Assembly: GCA_022539475.1 (NCBI GenBank)
Contig: VCMS01000008.1
Location: forward strand, 310,001-374,000
Source: Gracilaria domingensis
Taxonomy: Eukaryota; Rhodophyta; Florideophyceae; Gracilariales; Gracilariaceae
DNA: 64,000 nucleotides
Direction: 5' to 3'
The stretch's first letter is position 1; each line of letters opens with the position of its first letter. Below are positions 1 through 10,585 of the stretch, piece after piece. The notes below the pieces were generated by a model, which was not told where the DNA came from, did no database searches, and saw nothing but the letters and a program-made list of their open reading frames with translations. A program made the position numbers and the translations under genes.

Positions 1-354
1 CATTTATGAAGCCAAAATGGTTCCTTTCATTCTGTATTCAAGCTCCCCGTAACTCGTACTTTACAACTACTTTACAACTCAGGTTCGAAATCAGGTTCAT
101 TCATTGCAAACTTTCTACTCTTCCACCTACTTTTCATAAAACATCATCACACTTTGTGGCTTGTCGTCTCATACAAGCCCTATCATTCATTCAGTACAAT
201 CACATATCATACATTTCGCTCACTTTCACAAAGTGAACCATGTTCCCGTTCTGCGCTTCCCAACCGTTTGTACTTAAGTATCACTCTTTACCCCAGCAGT
301 TCTCCGCCCCATCTTTCATTTTTATCGTCACACAAAAACAATCGAGCACTTGCA
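1..354. other. Upstream region of the first gene, no gene seen
   Basis: Moderately AT- and pyrimidine-rich sequence in front of the ATG at 355. I see no convincing coding sequence or RNA gene. It probably holds the promoter and 5' leader of the gene at 355-1276. Confidence 0.4.
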
Positions 355-1276
355 ATGAACTCCCAGTCCGACATGCCTCCGACTCCGCCTCCGAGTCCCA
401 GATACTCTGACGTCCCTCAGACCTCATCTCCCACCCGAAAGACTCGGGCCGTTATTGTTGGAAGGGGACGTATAGGTACCATGCTGGCGAACGAAGAAGA
501 TACGGTCATTTCCGCACACGAATTCTGCAGCATGGCTGCTACCAGCTACCATGGCTGCTACCTCTCATCTTTCTGATGTACCGATACTAGTTTGTGGAAG
601 AACGAACACCCTGGAGACCGTAATTCAGGCTTGCCCTTATTCGCTCAGAGAGAATCTCGTTTTCTTCCAGAAGGGAGACATCATACCATTGCTTTCGAAG
701 CTCGGTGTGGACAAATGTTCAAAAGTTGTCTTATACGTTCGTGTCCCCTCAAGAAACGCAGCTCCGCAGGATGGTGTCACTCCTCAAAGTCCGGATGGTC
801 TCACTGTCGCAACAGGAAAGTGGGCCTCCAACGTTGCAGACAGGTTTAGGTCTATGGGTCTCACTTGCGGGGTTGTCGACGAAGACACGTTTCTCGTAAG
901 TTATTATGAGAAGCTCGTGTGGCTATCATCGTTCAACATCGTCGGGGCCTCAACAGGTTTCATTCCTATGGACGTAGTCGCTACGGAGTGCAGTACGGTT
1001 GTGCTCACAATAATGAAAGAGCTGTTGAAGATAGTTTCGCTTAAGACAGGTACTACTTTCAACCTGGAAGAGACCGTTGGGCGACTTCTTGCATATGCGA
1101 AAACTCTCGTTGGCTTCCCTACTTCTTTCTCCGACTTTCAGTTTAAGAACGCGTACTTCTACGACTTTTCCCGCCAAGAAAGAAACATTGTAGGCGGTGA
1201 CCCCGCTCCTTTTCATACAAACTACGTCAACGTTGTTAAGGAAAAGTTATCCCCCTCCCCATTCCCCCAGCTTTGA
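355..1276 (+). pseudogene. Rossmann-fold-like protein, frame broken by a short tandem duplication
   Basis: The reading frame opens at the ATG at 355 with a Pro/Ser-rich leader, followed by a beta-strand plus glycine-rich turn (AVIVGRGRIGTMLA), which looks like the dinucleotide-binding start of a Rossmann-fold oxidoreductase such as the ketopantoate-reductase type. That frame stops at 576. The rest of the protein, with hydrophobic strands such as VPILVCGRTN and SKVVLYVRV, continues in the next frame to the stop at 1276. The switch coincides with a 19-bp tandem duplication at 531-562: leaving out one copy restores a continuous frame, and no GT-AG intron fits the junction. So this is either a recently disabled gene, an allele, or an assembly or sequencing error. 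The exact enzyme is not recognised and the catalytic residues are not assigned. It is convergent with the gene at 1336-2454, with only about 60 bp between the stops. Confidence 0.45.
531..562 (+). repeat. 19-bp direct duplication causing a frameshift
   Basis: A 19-base unit at 531-549 is followed directly by a second, partial copy (13 bases identical) at 550-562. Nineteen is not a multiple of three, and the frame changes exactly here in the gene at 355-1276. Confidence 0.85.
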
Positions 1277-1335
1277 GGTTAGAACACATGACTTTTCGGT
1301 GTTGTAAACCTTTTAGAGATAGTTAAACATAAAAG

Positions 1336-2454
1336 TTACTTTATCGAAATGACCTGTTCCCTAACTTCACGTACAATGGACTGTCGAAGTGGAAAACAGA
1401 AGTTATCCACAATTTCGTAACTATTATCGCCGGGATAGATAACGAACGCATCCATCTTCTGCAACAGGTCTCCAATAGCAGAATCCACTTCTTCTCTCCA
1501 CTGCCACAGTTTGTTGTACACGAAATTGGAATTGAGGTTCACCTTTGGTACCTTCTGACGAATTTGTCTGTACGTCTTGCTCCGAGTAGGTGTCCCTTGT
1601 GTTCCAGACCGCTCGCCAGAAACACTTGAACGTGCCATTCTTGCGGACAGAAGCACAATGTCATCGTTCTGCTGCTCCGCAGTTTCTGGTGCAGTTTGGG
1701 GTACAGATGGACCAGCTCCTTGTGCGGATTGCGCATCCGCGTCTGGAAGGGGATCTTTTATGGTCTCATCTTCCTCCTCTTTCACAGCCGTCCCGTGCTG
1801 AATCGTCTGTTTCGACGCAGAAGATCCCCTTGTGTCGACGGTCTGATTCATCGCAGGAGATGCCCTTCTCGACGCAGTAGGCTTCGTAACGGAGGTAGAG
1901 TTGATTTGACCTGCCCGCTTCGTAGCTGGGGATGATCTCATCTCTATAGTCCGCTTCGTAACAGACGACGGACCGGCCCGAGGAAATGCTACTGATGCGC
2001 TACCTTTCGGTGTTGATGAACTTCGAATTGGCTCCGTGCGGCTTGTCGGCGTCATCACCTCACTCATAGCGCTCACCGTTCCTCGCTTGGACGCCGGAAT
2101 GCTGGCTGCCACCGGTTCCATGATTTTCTCATCCCAAGGAGCGGCCGTCCGGAGATCCTGGATATATTGTGGAAGATCCAGGCCCTCCGCCCGGTAAGGG
2201 TAGAACGTCTGACCGCTTCGACTGATGAGAATATTATGAACCATCACAAGACCTGGGTCCAATTGCTTCCCGAGCAACTCGCGGCGTAGAACACTTCCAA
2301 TTCCATGCAACAACGCTTCCCCCACTATCACCTTTCCTTCATTCTCAATATCCATCTGCAGAGAAACCCGCATTCCACCTTGCAATAATCGAGTGCTCCG
2401 CCGAGTGCGAGGAGTCACCCTTTGCGTACGCTTTCGAACACGAGTTGGCTTCAT
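1336..2454 (-). CDS. Hypothetical protein with a repetitive Ser/Thr/Arg-rich middle
   Basis: A 372-residue frame starting at a true ATG at 2454. The N-terminus is strongly basic (RVRKRTQRVTPRTRRSTR), suggesting nuclear location or nucleic acid binding. Residues from about 25 to 105 look folded. The middle (about 120-230) is low-complexity with imperfect repeats of the type SSP-A-TKR / SASKQT. The last 75 residues, after KVPKVNLNSNFVYNKLWQWR, again look folded and end in a predicted helix. I do not recognise a family. It may be a host gene or an accessory protein of the neighbouring transposon on the same strand; nothing seen decides between these. Confidence 0.5.
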   Translation of the reverse strand: MKPTRVRKRTQRVTPRTRRSTRLLQGGMRVSLQMDIENEGKVIVGEALLHGIGSVLRRELLGKQLDPGLVMVHNILISRSGQTFYPYRAEGLDLPQYIQDLRTAAPWDEKIMEPVAASIPASKRGTVSAMSEVMTPTSRTEPIRSSSTPKGSASVAFPRAGPSSVTKRTIEMRSSPATKRAGQINSTSVTKPTASRRASPAMNQTVDTRGSSASKQTIQHGTAVKEEEDETIKDPLPDADAQSAQGAGPSVPQTAPETAEQQNDDIVLLSARMARSSVSGERSGTQGTPTRSKTYRQIRQKVPKVNLNSNFVYNKLWQWREEVDSAIGDLLQKMDAFVIYPGDNSYEIVDNFCFPLRQSIVREVREQVISIK

Positions 2455-2798
2455 GTTAAACAGCTATTGCAGTGAAAGGTGTATATCAACAATACGTTCG
2501 CTCTGGACGATACAAGAACGGATGCGAGCCTTTTAAATGGCGACTTACGCTGGGCACCCCCGCTTTCGGCAGCTCCTCCCAGCGCACTGCCAGTCTCGTC
2601 CGTGTCCTGTCCGTGGCCGCTCGCACACTGATTGTACGCTTTAGAGTCGTGGAGTTCGCGCAATGATGACTCACGCGAGCAATGGTCGCGTTCTCGAATC
2701 ATGCTCTTCAAATGCTTTGCATAGTAGTCAAGAGTACACTCATTCACTTCCATGTACAGCCTACCCCCGCAAATACACGTGGACAGCGGCGCCAACAT
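2451..2798 (-). CDS. Possible small protein or upstream exon, unrecognised
   Basis: A 115-residue frame from the ATG at 2798, ending in a TGA that overlaps the ATG of the 1336-2454 gene by an ATGA arrangement. It contains YMEVNECTLDYYAKHLKSMI, which looks like a helix, and a basic Ser-rich tail. It could be a 5' exon of the downstream gene, but the one good donor I see (GTAAGT in the complement near 2547) does not give a frame-preserving join to an obvious acceptor. Not recognised. Confidence 0.2.
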   Translation of the reverse strand: MLAPLSTCICGGRLYMEVNECTLDYYAKHLKSMIRERDHCSRESSLRELHDSKAYNQCASGHGQDTDETGSALGGAAESGGAQRKSPFKRLASVLVSSRANVLLIYTFHCNSCLT

Positions 2799-2810
2799 AC
2801 CGGCGGCCGG

Positions 2811-3368
2811 GTGTAGCGAAATCACTGCGGGGCGGCGTGTTTTGGGAGGTCCCGGGAAGGCGCCGAAATGTGGCCAGAACGTGCCCGCGAGCGGGGGGGG
2901 GTCGGTCGTGTTAGGGTACCTACCCTAACACGACCGGACCCCCCCGCCCGCGGGCATAAAATCGCACATTTTTCAAAAAATCGTCCAAAACGTGCCCGCG
3001 GGCGGGGGGGTCCGGTCGTGTTAGGGTAGCTACCCTAACACGACGGACCCCCCCCGCCCGCGGGCATAAAATCGCACATTTTTCAAAAAATCGTCCAAAA
3101 CGTGCCCGCGGGCGGGGGGGTCCGGTCGTGTTAGGGTAGCTACCCTAACACGACGGACCCCCCCCGCCCGCTGGCATAATATCGCACATTTTTCAAAAAA
3201 TCGCCCAAAACGTGCCCGCGGGCGGGGGGGTCCGGTCGTGTTAGGGTAGCTACCCTAACACGACCGACCCCCTCCGCCCGCGGGCACGTTCTGGCCACAT
3301 TTTGGCACCCTCCGGAGACCTTCCAAAGCACTCCTCTCGGCTCTTCTGGCAGTGATTTTGCTGCACAC
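2811..3368. mobile_element. Inverted-repeat-bounded element filled with palindromic tandem repeats
   Basis: The two ends are inverted repeats of roughly 70-80 bp: reading inward, the left end (from 2811) and the complement of the right end (ending 3368) share GTGTAGC/GTGCAGC, AAATCACTGC, a diverged stretch, and the motif ATGTGGCCAGAACGTGCCCG. Between them lie about four 110-bp units. This is the layout of a non-autonomous terminal-inverted-repeat element. CACTG near the ends recalls CACTA/CMC-type termini, but the bases outside do not give a clean direct target duplication. The right inverted repeat overlaps the tail of the transposase-like frame on the minus strand, so the unit is either inserted there or forms that transposon's end. 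Confidence 0.55.
2880..3290. repeat. Tandem 110-bp units, each a GC-rich palindrome plus AT-rich spacer
   Basis: Unit starts lie near 2880, 2991, 3101 and 3211, with a partial unit at the end. Each unit has an arm of CGTGCCCGCGGGCGGGGG type, GTGTTAGGG, a central GTAGCTAC-like core, the complementary arm CCCTAACAC..., then an AT-rich spacer (ATCGCACATTTTTC). The units are nearly identical, so amplification is recent or homogenised. The core reads TTAGGGTAGCTACCCTAA, a head-to-head telomere-like motif. Confidence 0.85.
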
Positions 3369-6300
3369 GCCGTGCACATATATCAAACTAGAGAAAACTA
3401 GCGCTTCACACCCACTTGATCGGCGACTTTTAGCACAATACGCAACCTTTGAAATAGCTCCGAATCGCGACGTGGCCGACATCAGAGCGACTACCTGGGC
3501 AACCCAAGTCTCTGAATCTTCTCCGCTTACCAATACAGTGGAAAACTTTGGCTTTCTACTGGGACCAAATGCTGGAGAAGCGAAGACACGTTGGATGATG
3601 GGGTATTTGGGTCGTCCAAGCTTAAGTGCCTTAGAAGACGAATCGAAGTGTTCAAGAGTCGGAACGAAACCGCCTTTCACGAGGGCCGAACTCACCAGAG
3701 TTATCCTTGTCTTTTCTGGGAAGTATGTAATAGAGTGCTCATCCAGTGTTTCTTTCACGAGACTGAGGAAAGGAGGAAGGGCCTGTTCACCAATTTGATC
3801 AAGAATCGACCTTGTGTCCGTACTTGAGAACATCTCTCTAACAGCATTCCATGTTTTTGAACTGGACTTACTTGAAACACAATGTTGAAGAGCTCGTAAA
3901 GTGAAAGAACGCGCTCTCATTTCAAACCGAGGGAGCTGTGTGGAAGTTCCTGGTAAACCTGGATTACGCTGGTAAGGAGTATTGCCATTCCATTGCTTTC
4001 TAACATGTCCGTGCTCAATGGAGCGAATAGTCTCCTCCACAGCCGTTGCTGTTCTTCTGGACGTCTTTTTGTAGTGTCTCTTAAATAGCAGGTGTGCATG
4101 TTCGTATATGCCTGCGTCGTAGTACTTGATACTTCCCAGACGGCGAATATCGTCTACGAGATGATCGAGAAGATGAAACTTCAGAGTTCCCAGTCTGGAG
4201 GGATGAAAATCGCCCAGAGTCTTTGTTGCGGAACGCTTGAAGGCTTCAATCTCCGAACTAAGACACAGGAGAGAGCTTTCAGTCCAATACGGGTCACGAT
4301 TGTATCTGAATAAGGTCGAGAGCAAGTCCGAGTACTGAGAGAAAACGGTTGTGATTGGGGCAACGTCCTGTTCTCCACAGCATATGTCAAAGAATGCTCC
4401 TATGAAGGGAAAGACCATGTCAAGTGCTTTGTAGTTTTTGGCCTCCAGCATTCCACGGAGACCGTCTTTCGTGAAGATACCATTCAAAGATTTGCATTTC
4501 TCCTGCGTGGAGAAATCGATATGTAAACCTTTGGCAGGAGAATCGCGTTCTATGGCAGTTAGAATTGCGTTTGCATGGTTGAGGAGTTGGGTGCGTATCG
4601 TTCGAAATGAACGCGATGCAGATGTTCCTATTGTGGTGCACAGGGTGTCTGACTGCAGTCTCTCGATTGTGGCCGTTTTTATCAACTTTGAGATGCCGAG
4701 ATGCAAGTTGTGTAATGGTTCGAATGAGAACAGACTGTATGGAGACAATCCCGGGATCATTCAAAGGCTTACGGAAGTTTCGAGGAACGAAGGAATGAGA
4801 GATATGGAATTTGAACGCATCAGAGTATCCGCTTGAGATCTCCTCTCCCTCGCACGACGTGGACGTCTTTCCGCCTCGTCTTTTTGTGCATGTCGCAAGA
4901 TAGCTGTGTATGTCTTTCGGATGCTTTTCGTGTGCTTTTGAGAACGTCCGTTGAATGAGGTGGGAATAGGACTGCATAAAGATGAGCGAGGGGCTTTGCA
5001 TCTATGACACGGGCTTTCCGTTTTGGTCCCATGAAGAATGGACAGAATGTCCTTAGCCTCAGGAATATCCGCACAATAACTTGCGAGCAGAGGATGGCAC
5101 ACTCGACTTAGTTTGTCTTCGCCGATGAACTGAAAACCTTTCTGCGTGAGATTTAGAATGGGCTCCAGGACTTGACGAAGAGATTCTTGAAGGATTTGCA
5201 TCCTGGACTCGCGTAGAGACTTGCTAGAAACCAATGGCATTGCGTCTGCTTCAGATGCGGAAACCTCGATCAGTGTGGTAGGGAAGTATGCCACTACTGT
5301 GAGGTCATCACGGATACACTTACGGCGAAGCTCGTCGGAGAAGTTGAGAAATATGAGGTGAAGAGGATAGGCGGTAACTGATGTTTGCTTTAGAGTGGTT
5401 GAAGACTTATCGGTGTATACCTGCAGAAGACCTACGAAAGATTCACTGTAACTTATTTCTTGGGAGTACCACACTATTCTACTATCCAAAGAGCCCATGA
5501 CCATTTCCTTAAGTTTTGAGGTGGCGTCTCTTGCGAGAGAGCCGGACATGGGGTGAGATATTTTCGTGGAGTGGGTCTGAGGTATAGGGTGGAAGAATGT
5601 GTTTTCGTTGTTAGCCAACTGGAGCTGTTTCAAAAGTGTCTGAACGGGGTCTCTCGTGTAGAGGGTAGCGCTGAACGTACATCCTTCTGGCCTGACAGTT
5701 CTTCGATTGAAACCGTCCTTTGAGACGTATCGTTCGAAAATGGCGTTCTTCAGTTCTGTACAGCGCTTGGAACTTGTTATGGTCTCGTTGAGTCGCTTTT
5801 GCGAGAATCGCGGGTCCCGAAGTAGCCCAATTAGCTCGTCTGCCTCACGATGACCAAGGTTGGAAGCTACTGAAGCCAGACAAACCGTGAGATAATCCAT
5901 ATGCAAATCACCGAGGGCCTCCTCAGAAGGCACTGGGCGGGAACTGCTTCCGTGTTCTTGCTCTAATGACGAGGGACCCGGGGAAGGAGAAACACAATGC
6001 GAAGTGTCCGGAATGGGAGGGGCGCACGGAGTGTGGTCAACGATGTCCTCGGACACCGGAGGCTCGGGAAGGCGACAAGGGGCAGTGACCGCTTCGGAAG
6101 ATGCGGCCGCGTGCGCGGAAAGCTTGAGACGTTTGCTTCTCCGAATGGGCCGCCTATTGTCGTCTTCCAGCGCTGCTTTCAGACGAAACGGGCAATGGTT
6201 GACATGCTGTTGAAGAGATAAGACTCCTCGGCGAGTAACGAAGGGGCACCCACGCTTCTTATGTGTACAGTAGTAGACCATGGGAAGAAGAAATGAACGA

Positions 6301-6377
6301 AAAACGACGACAAAGACTTCAAGGGAAGGTCGTCCGAAGGGAGAAGGAGGTCGAGCGACAGTCAAGATCGACGTCAT
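3255..6377 (-). pseudogene. Plavaka/KDZ-like DNA transposase with one in-frame stop
   Basis: From the ATG at 6377 the frame runs about 538 codons to a TGA at 4761-4763, then continues in the same frame for about 500 codons. The N-terminal part has a Cys/His zinc-finger-like segment (YYCTHKKRGCPF, HVNHCPF). Then comes a stretch typical of Plavaka-type transposases: HPLLASYCADIPEAKDILS followed by a CHRCKAP knuckle. After the stop there is SPYSLFSFEPLHNLHLGISK, matching the conserved block after the catalytic region, and a C-terminal part with FKRHYKKTSRRTATA. The stop could be a mutation, read-through or part of a small intron (a GTAAGC donor lies just before it). The last residues read into the inverted repeat of the adjacent palindromic array, so the natural C-terminus probably lies near 3360. 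I see no matching terminal repeat near 6400. Confidence 0.65.
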
Positions 6378-6644
6378 GCTGAGAACGGAGAATATATTTT
6401 GAATTTAAATCACGTGTTTTCGTTCAAAAACGAACGTAGGTACAAGTCGACCTCAACACAAGGGTGTACTTCTCGTATTATCTACTACTGGTTATAAACC
6501 TGTGGTTCTCCAACGTTGTAAGCTGTACACCTGTCCAATCTCGCACAGAAAAATAAATCTCTTCCCTCCGCCGCCGCCGCCGCGCCTCCGACGTCCGACC
6601 TTCCGTTACCGTCGTGATCGGTGCCATCCACATCCTCGCAATAT

Positions 6645-6725
6645 ACTCCGCTCCGTCCCTCTTTTTCCTCCCTCTACTTTATGGAGGCTCCTTAAAGTAG
6701 AGGGCGGAAAATAGTAGGACGGAGT
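6645..6725. repeat. Short inverted-repeat (MITE-like) unit
   Basis: ACTCCGCTCCGTCC at the left is mirrored by GGACGGAGT at the right, and the arms continue imperfectly through CCCTCTACTTTA / TAAAGTAGAGGG around a short loop. The outer CTCCGTCC recalls Stowaway (Tc1/mariner) MITE ends. A TA lies at the left edge but not clearly at the right, so the assignment is tentative. Confidence 0.5.
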
Positions 6726-6978
6726 CATCCGTATCTCACGGATGTATTCCGTGCAGTCTATTCGTACGTTCTTCCATATCCTTCCACGTATCTTTGCTCT
6801 AAACTAACCAATCCTCACCACGTTTCTTCGCGCTCTGCGACATGCACACGGCAGGAAATAAGCTAATCACCCCCAACTTCTTCTCTTTGCTCAAGATATA
6901 GAACGAGTTGAAGGGTGAAAACGGGAACCTGGTAACCCAAAGCGACAACTGTAAGTACGCGACGAATGGTTCATTTCG

Positions 6979-7062
6979 TTGCGCCATAGGCTCTAGTTTC
7001 GCCTCTTGCGCTACTTTTCAAAAGTAGCGCAACACGCGAGAAGCTAGAGCCTATAGCGCAAC
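6979..7062. repeat. Long hairpin, about 42-bp arms
   Basis: The left arm (TTGCGCCATAGGCTCTAG..., ending GCGCTACTTTT) and the right arm (AAAAGTAGCGC... ending CTATAGCGCAA) are almost fully complementary with essentially no loop. It could be a foldback MITE or a transcription terminator-like structure. Confidence 0.65.
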
Positions 7063-7477
7063 AAACCAAGTTGGTTTCTTGGCGATCTTGGATCTCTGAC
7101 TGTTCGGGATAGACGATTCTGGTACTTGGTTGGGACATAGGCTGCTCTTTCGTTTATCGCATCTTGCGGTATGTTTGCTGCATGGGCATTCTTGGTGCCT
7201 TTGCTTGTGAGTTCTCGCTTCGACACCTTTTGCGCTTTACGATGATGGTGGGCTGGTAATCTAACCGATCCCTTTCCTTCTTCTTCTTCCTTTGGCGAGT
7301 TACTAGGTCCCTCGACTTTTCTAGCGCAACGTTTCTGTTTTGTTTTATCAATGGTACGTTCCATCGCATTTCAAATGTATCCAACGGATCTTTGACTAAC
7401 TTATGGATACTTTCTGCTTGCGTATAGAGGTAAACGAATTTTGATGCGGACGTAGCTCACGAGTTTCAGGTGCAGGT

Positions 7478-7525
7478 TCCTCAAGTAGGGAACCATGCAT
7501 CTGGGCATGGTTCCCTACATGAGGA
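7478..7525. repeat. 21-bp-arm hairpin
   Basis: The arms TCCTCAAGTAGGGAACCATGC and its near-perfect complement flank a six-base loop. It stands directly before a second hairpin at 7529-7561. Confidence 0.75.
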
Positions 7526-7528
7526 AGG

Positions 7529-7561
7529 GAGAGGATGAGGCGCTTCGCGCCTCATCCTCTC
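7529..7561. repeat. Perfect 15-bp-arm hairpin with TTC loop
   Basis: GAGAGGATGAGGCGC, TTC, then the exact complement. A third small palindrome (TCTGCGGCATCTGCCGCAGA) follows at 7609-7628. Confidence 0.8.
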
Positions 7562-7979
7562 GGAGTGCGTATGTGTTCTACCGATACTGCACTTCGGTGG
7601 AGGTGCCCTCTGCGGCATCTGCCGCAGATTGCGCCTACACCCGCTTCATCATGGGGAAATGGTATATGTAATATAGCGAAGTAGTGGTTAGCAAAAACGG
7701 TCGATAGAAGAATAGATACAAATAAAACGGTATGATTTCATAATGGACATCATCTGTACTAGCAACAGTATTCCATGCGTTGCAGGGTATTATTCCGCAG
7801 AAGGTATCGTGTAATGTGCACCTTAATGGAAACTGAACCTAGACTTCGCGAAATACTGTTCAGGTAGCCCTCGACTAAAGAACTAGCACGAGTGGAAAAC
7901 CCACCAGTATTTACTGCACAGCGATTCTGGACGACCCAAGCAATTATCTTCAAATTTTGAAATAATTGATCTCGATATT

Positions 7980-10585
7980 TTTTCAAAAAATTTACTGGAC
8001 GACCCTTGCCACTTTCTGGACGACCCTCGCCAAAAACTAGCATCTGCAAGAGACAGACGTACTCGAATACCACCTCTACCTGGGAAACTGCCCCTATGAT
8101 TGTCCCAAAACCGGGCTCAGTCCGTTTTCGATTCAAAGTCGACCATCCGCCGGTGAACAAACTTACAGTTCGTCATCAGTTTCCAGTGCCAAACATTGAA
8201 CAGGAACTCTCAAAGCTCTCAGAATCGAAGTTCTTTGTCAGTTTTGATCTCTCCCACGGGTACTGACAATTCTCTCTAGATGAAGATTCTCAGCCTCTGC
8301 ACTAGTTCGTAACCCCGGACGGAATATTCTCGCCAACCCGAGTGCTGCACGGCACTAACAACGCAACCATCCACTTGCAATCTGGCCTGGCCGAGATCTT
8401 TCCAGAGAAACCCTGCAAGCGCCTCTTGTACTGGCTCGACGACATTATGCTCCATAGCAGAACCACCGAAGATTTATTCGATCGCATTGAGACCTTTTTG
8501 AAGCTCAGTGAGAAGTACTACATCAGATTGCACCCGAAGAAGTGCATATTGTTTGCCACCTCCATCAGATGGTGCGGACGCTTGATTTCGGAATCCGGCG
8601 TGAAGTACGACCTGCTTCAACTCGAAGGCTTGCTCCGTACGCAACCTCCGACAAATGGTGCGCATCTGCAACAGTTTTTTGTTCGCACTACAGTAGGTGA
8701 AGATGAGCATTCCGGATTTCTCCGACCTGGTATCCCCTTTACACAACTTTCTGGAGAAGGTGTACGCCAAGTCGGGAAAGTGTAAGAAGTCTTCCGTCGC
8801 TCTAGTGGAACTTGCAGCACTTGGATGGTCGGATGCGGAGACAAGAGCCTTCAACGCGTGCAAACACGCTCTTGCCAACAGCGTCATGCTCGCCACAGAG
8901 ACGAGACCCTGCGACTCTATTTCTACACTGATGCCTCTGACAACATATGGTCTGGCATCATGACGCAAGTCTCCACCGAAGACCTCCGCAAAGCTCACGA
9001 TCAACAGCAACACACACCTCTTGCTTCCTGCTCATGGTTTTTCAACGAGACTCAACTTGGTTGGGCCATCGTGGAAAAAAGAGCTTTCGCAATCCTCCCC
9101 ACGTTAGAGAGAATGCATTGGATGGTGTGCACACCCGACGGATCTGACCTCCTCACCGACCACAACAACCGGATCTTTACCTTCGACCAACTTTCAATCA
9201 CTCCTGATCTCAGTCTGCCTTCAATCCAAAAGGTACTTCGATGGTCAGTAAGAATGAGCTTGTACAATTACATTTGATTTCACATTCGAGGCATTGACAA
9301 CTCATGGGCAGACATGTTAAGACCTTGGGTAACTTTCCCAACCATACGTCGCTTGATTAAGATTCCTGCACTTCCATCGACCTCCTCCGACGACTTCTGC
9401 TGGCCACAAGCCGAAGAAATTCTCGCACAGCAGTATCTGAATGAGAACTAACGCCCTGGGCATACGAAGAAACGCAATGGTCTCTGGACATACTCGGAGG
9501 GAGCCGTGTAGATACCCGACTCATCTGAAGAGCTACAACTGCGTATGTGCATAACTGCACACACTGGTCCCGCAGAACATCGAGAGAGGATCTCAAAGCT
9601 GAAGACAGTACGCAAGAAGTACGTGTGGAGCACTCAACAGGAAGACGTCAAGGCTTTCGTACGCGCATACATACACTGTATCTCTACAACGAGATGTGAA
9701 AGAGTCCCACGCCACTTTGGTACTGCTCTTCACGGCACAGCGCCAAATGACCTTCTTCAGTTCGACTTTCTCGACATTGGCCAAAGCAGAAAAAGGGGTA
9801 AGTACATTATCATGTTGCGCGATGACCACTTCCATTAGAAATGGTTCTTCTCTTTTCAGAATACGTCCACAGCGAACACCGCGCAGGCCATCATGGACTG
9901 GTGCGCTCCATTCATCGTACCAAATGGAATCATATCAGACGGTCCGAAACATTTTCGTAACGAGACTATTCGCCTTCTTTCGAGAGAACTACGCATACCA
10001 CACCACTTCACGGTACCTTGCACCCCTTGGAGCAACGGCTCTGTAAAACGTCTTTGAAAAGAAGTTGTTCGTACTCTCCGTGCGCTGAAGGTAGAGCTTC
10101 AAATGGATTTTGATGAATGGACCGATTTTTTTTCTATCGTTCAAAGTGCTTTAAACAACGACCTCTCTCCACAAAGAGCCAACACAGAGCCCGTACCTGT
10201 ATTCCTTGGCATGAAACCCACACCATCGATTTCGTCTTTCGTTCGCTCCCCTACACACACCACACTTAACATTTCAGCCGCAGCACATGAGCGCTGCATT
10301 AATGTCGAAAAGCTGAAGAAAAAGTGTGCCGAACTCCACCCAATGGTGCAAACAGTGCCTTCGAAGAACGGGAGAGCGTCAAGACAGAAGGCCTCCGACC
10401 GTGCGTTGTCGCATTATTTCGAAGACGTTTTCGTTCTGGTTGCTCGCGAGGAGTTTCAAGGTGGACAAAAGCTGGCACTGCGCTGGCGCGGGCTCTATTG
10501 CATCACCGAAGCGCTATCATATTTCGTGTTTCAAGTAGAGGATCTAAGACTCGGTCTTTTGGAAGATGTACATGCTTGTTGATTG
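7980..10585 (+). mobile_element. Decayed Ty3/gypsy retrotransposon (fossil)
   Basis: Scattered conserved blocks of a gypsy pol region lie in order: reverse transcriptase (KVDHPPVNKLTVRHQFPVPN, FVSFDLSHGY, YWLDDIMLHS), RNase H (DASDNIWSGI), integrase (NDLLQFDFLDIGQS), and a C-terminal chromodomain-like end (LALRWRGLYCI, VFQVEDL). The last block resembles gypsy elements of oomycetes and other protists. The copy is broken, with at least about half a dozen interruptions, and I find no gag region or LTR pair at its edges. It is clearly older than the intact element at 13.3-23.2 kb and belongs to a different lineage. Edges are approximate. Confidence 0.75.

Larger units (their letters stand above)
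6378..7979. other. Non-coding stretch with several hairpins
   Basis: No gene is supported here. A short GCC-repeat pyrimidine tract lies at about 6560-6590. The notable content is a series of inverted repeats listed separately (6645-6725, 6979-7062, 7478-7525, 7529-7561, 7609-7628). Confidence 0.5.

Noticed and set aside
2880-3290. CRISPR-like regular repeat array
   Set aside because: The spacers are themselves repeated, each unit is a palindrome, and the context is eukaryotic with a transposase next to it.
2880-3290. True telomere or subtelomere because of TTAGGG
   Set aside because: The motif occurs once per palindrome in head-to-head pairs, not as a tandem TTAGGG tract, and lies inside the window with genes on both sides.
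4092-4836. Plus-strand frames opposite the Plavaka-like transposase
   Set aside because: Antisense shadows of the transposase gene without motifs.
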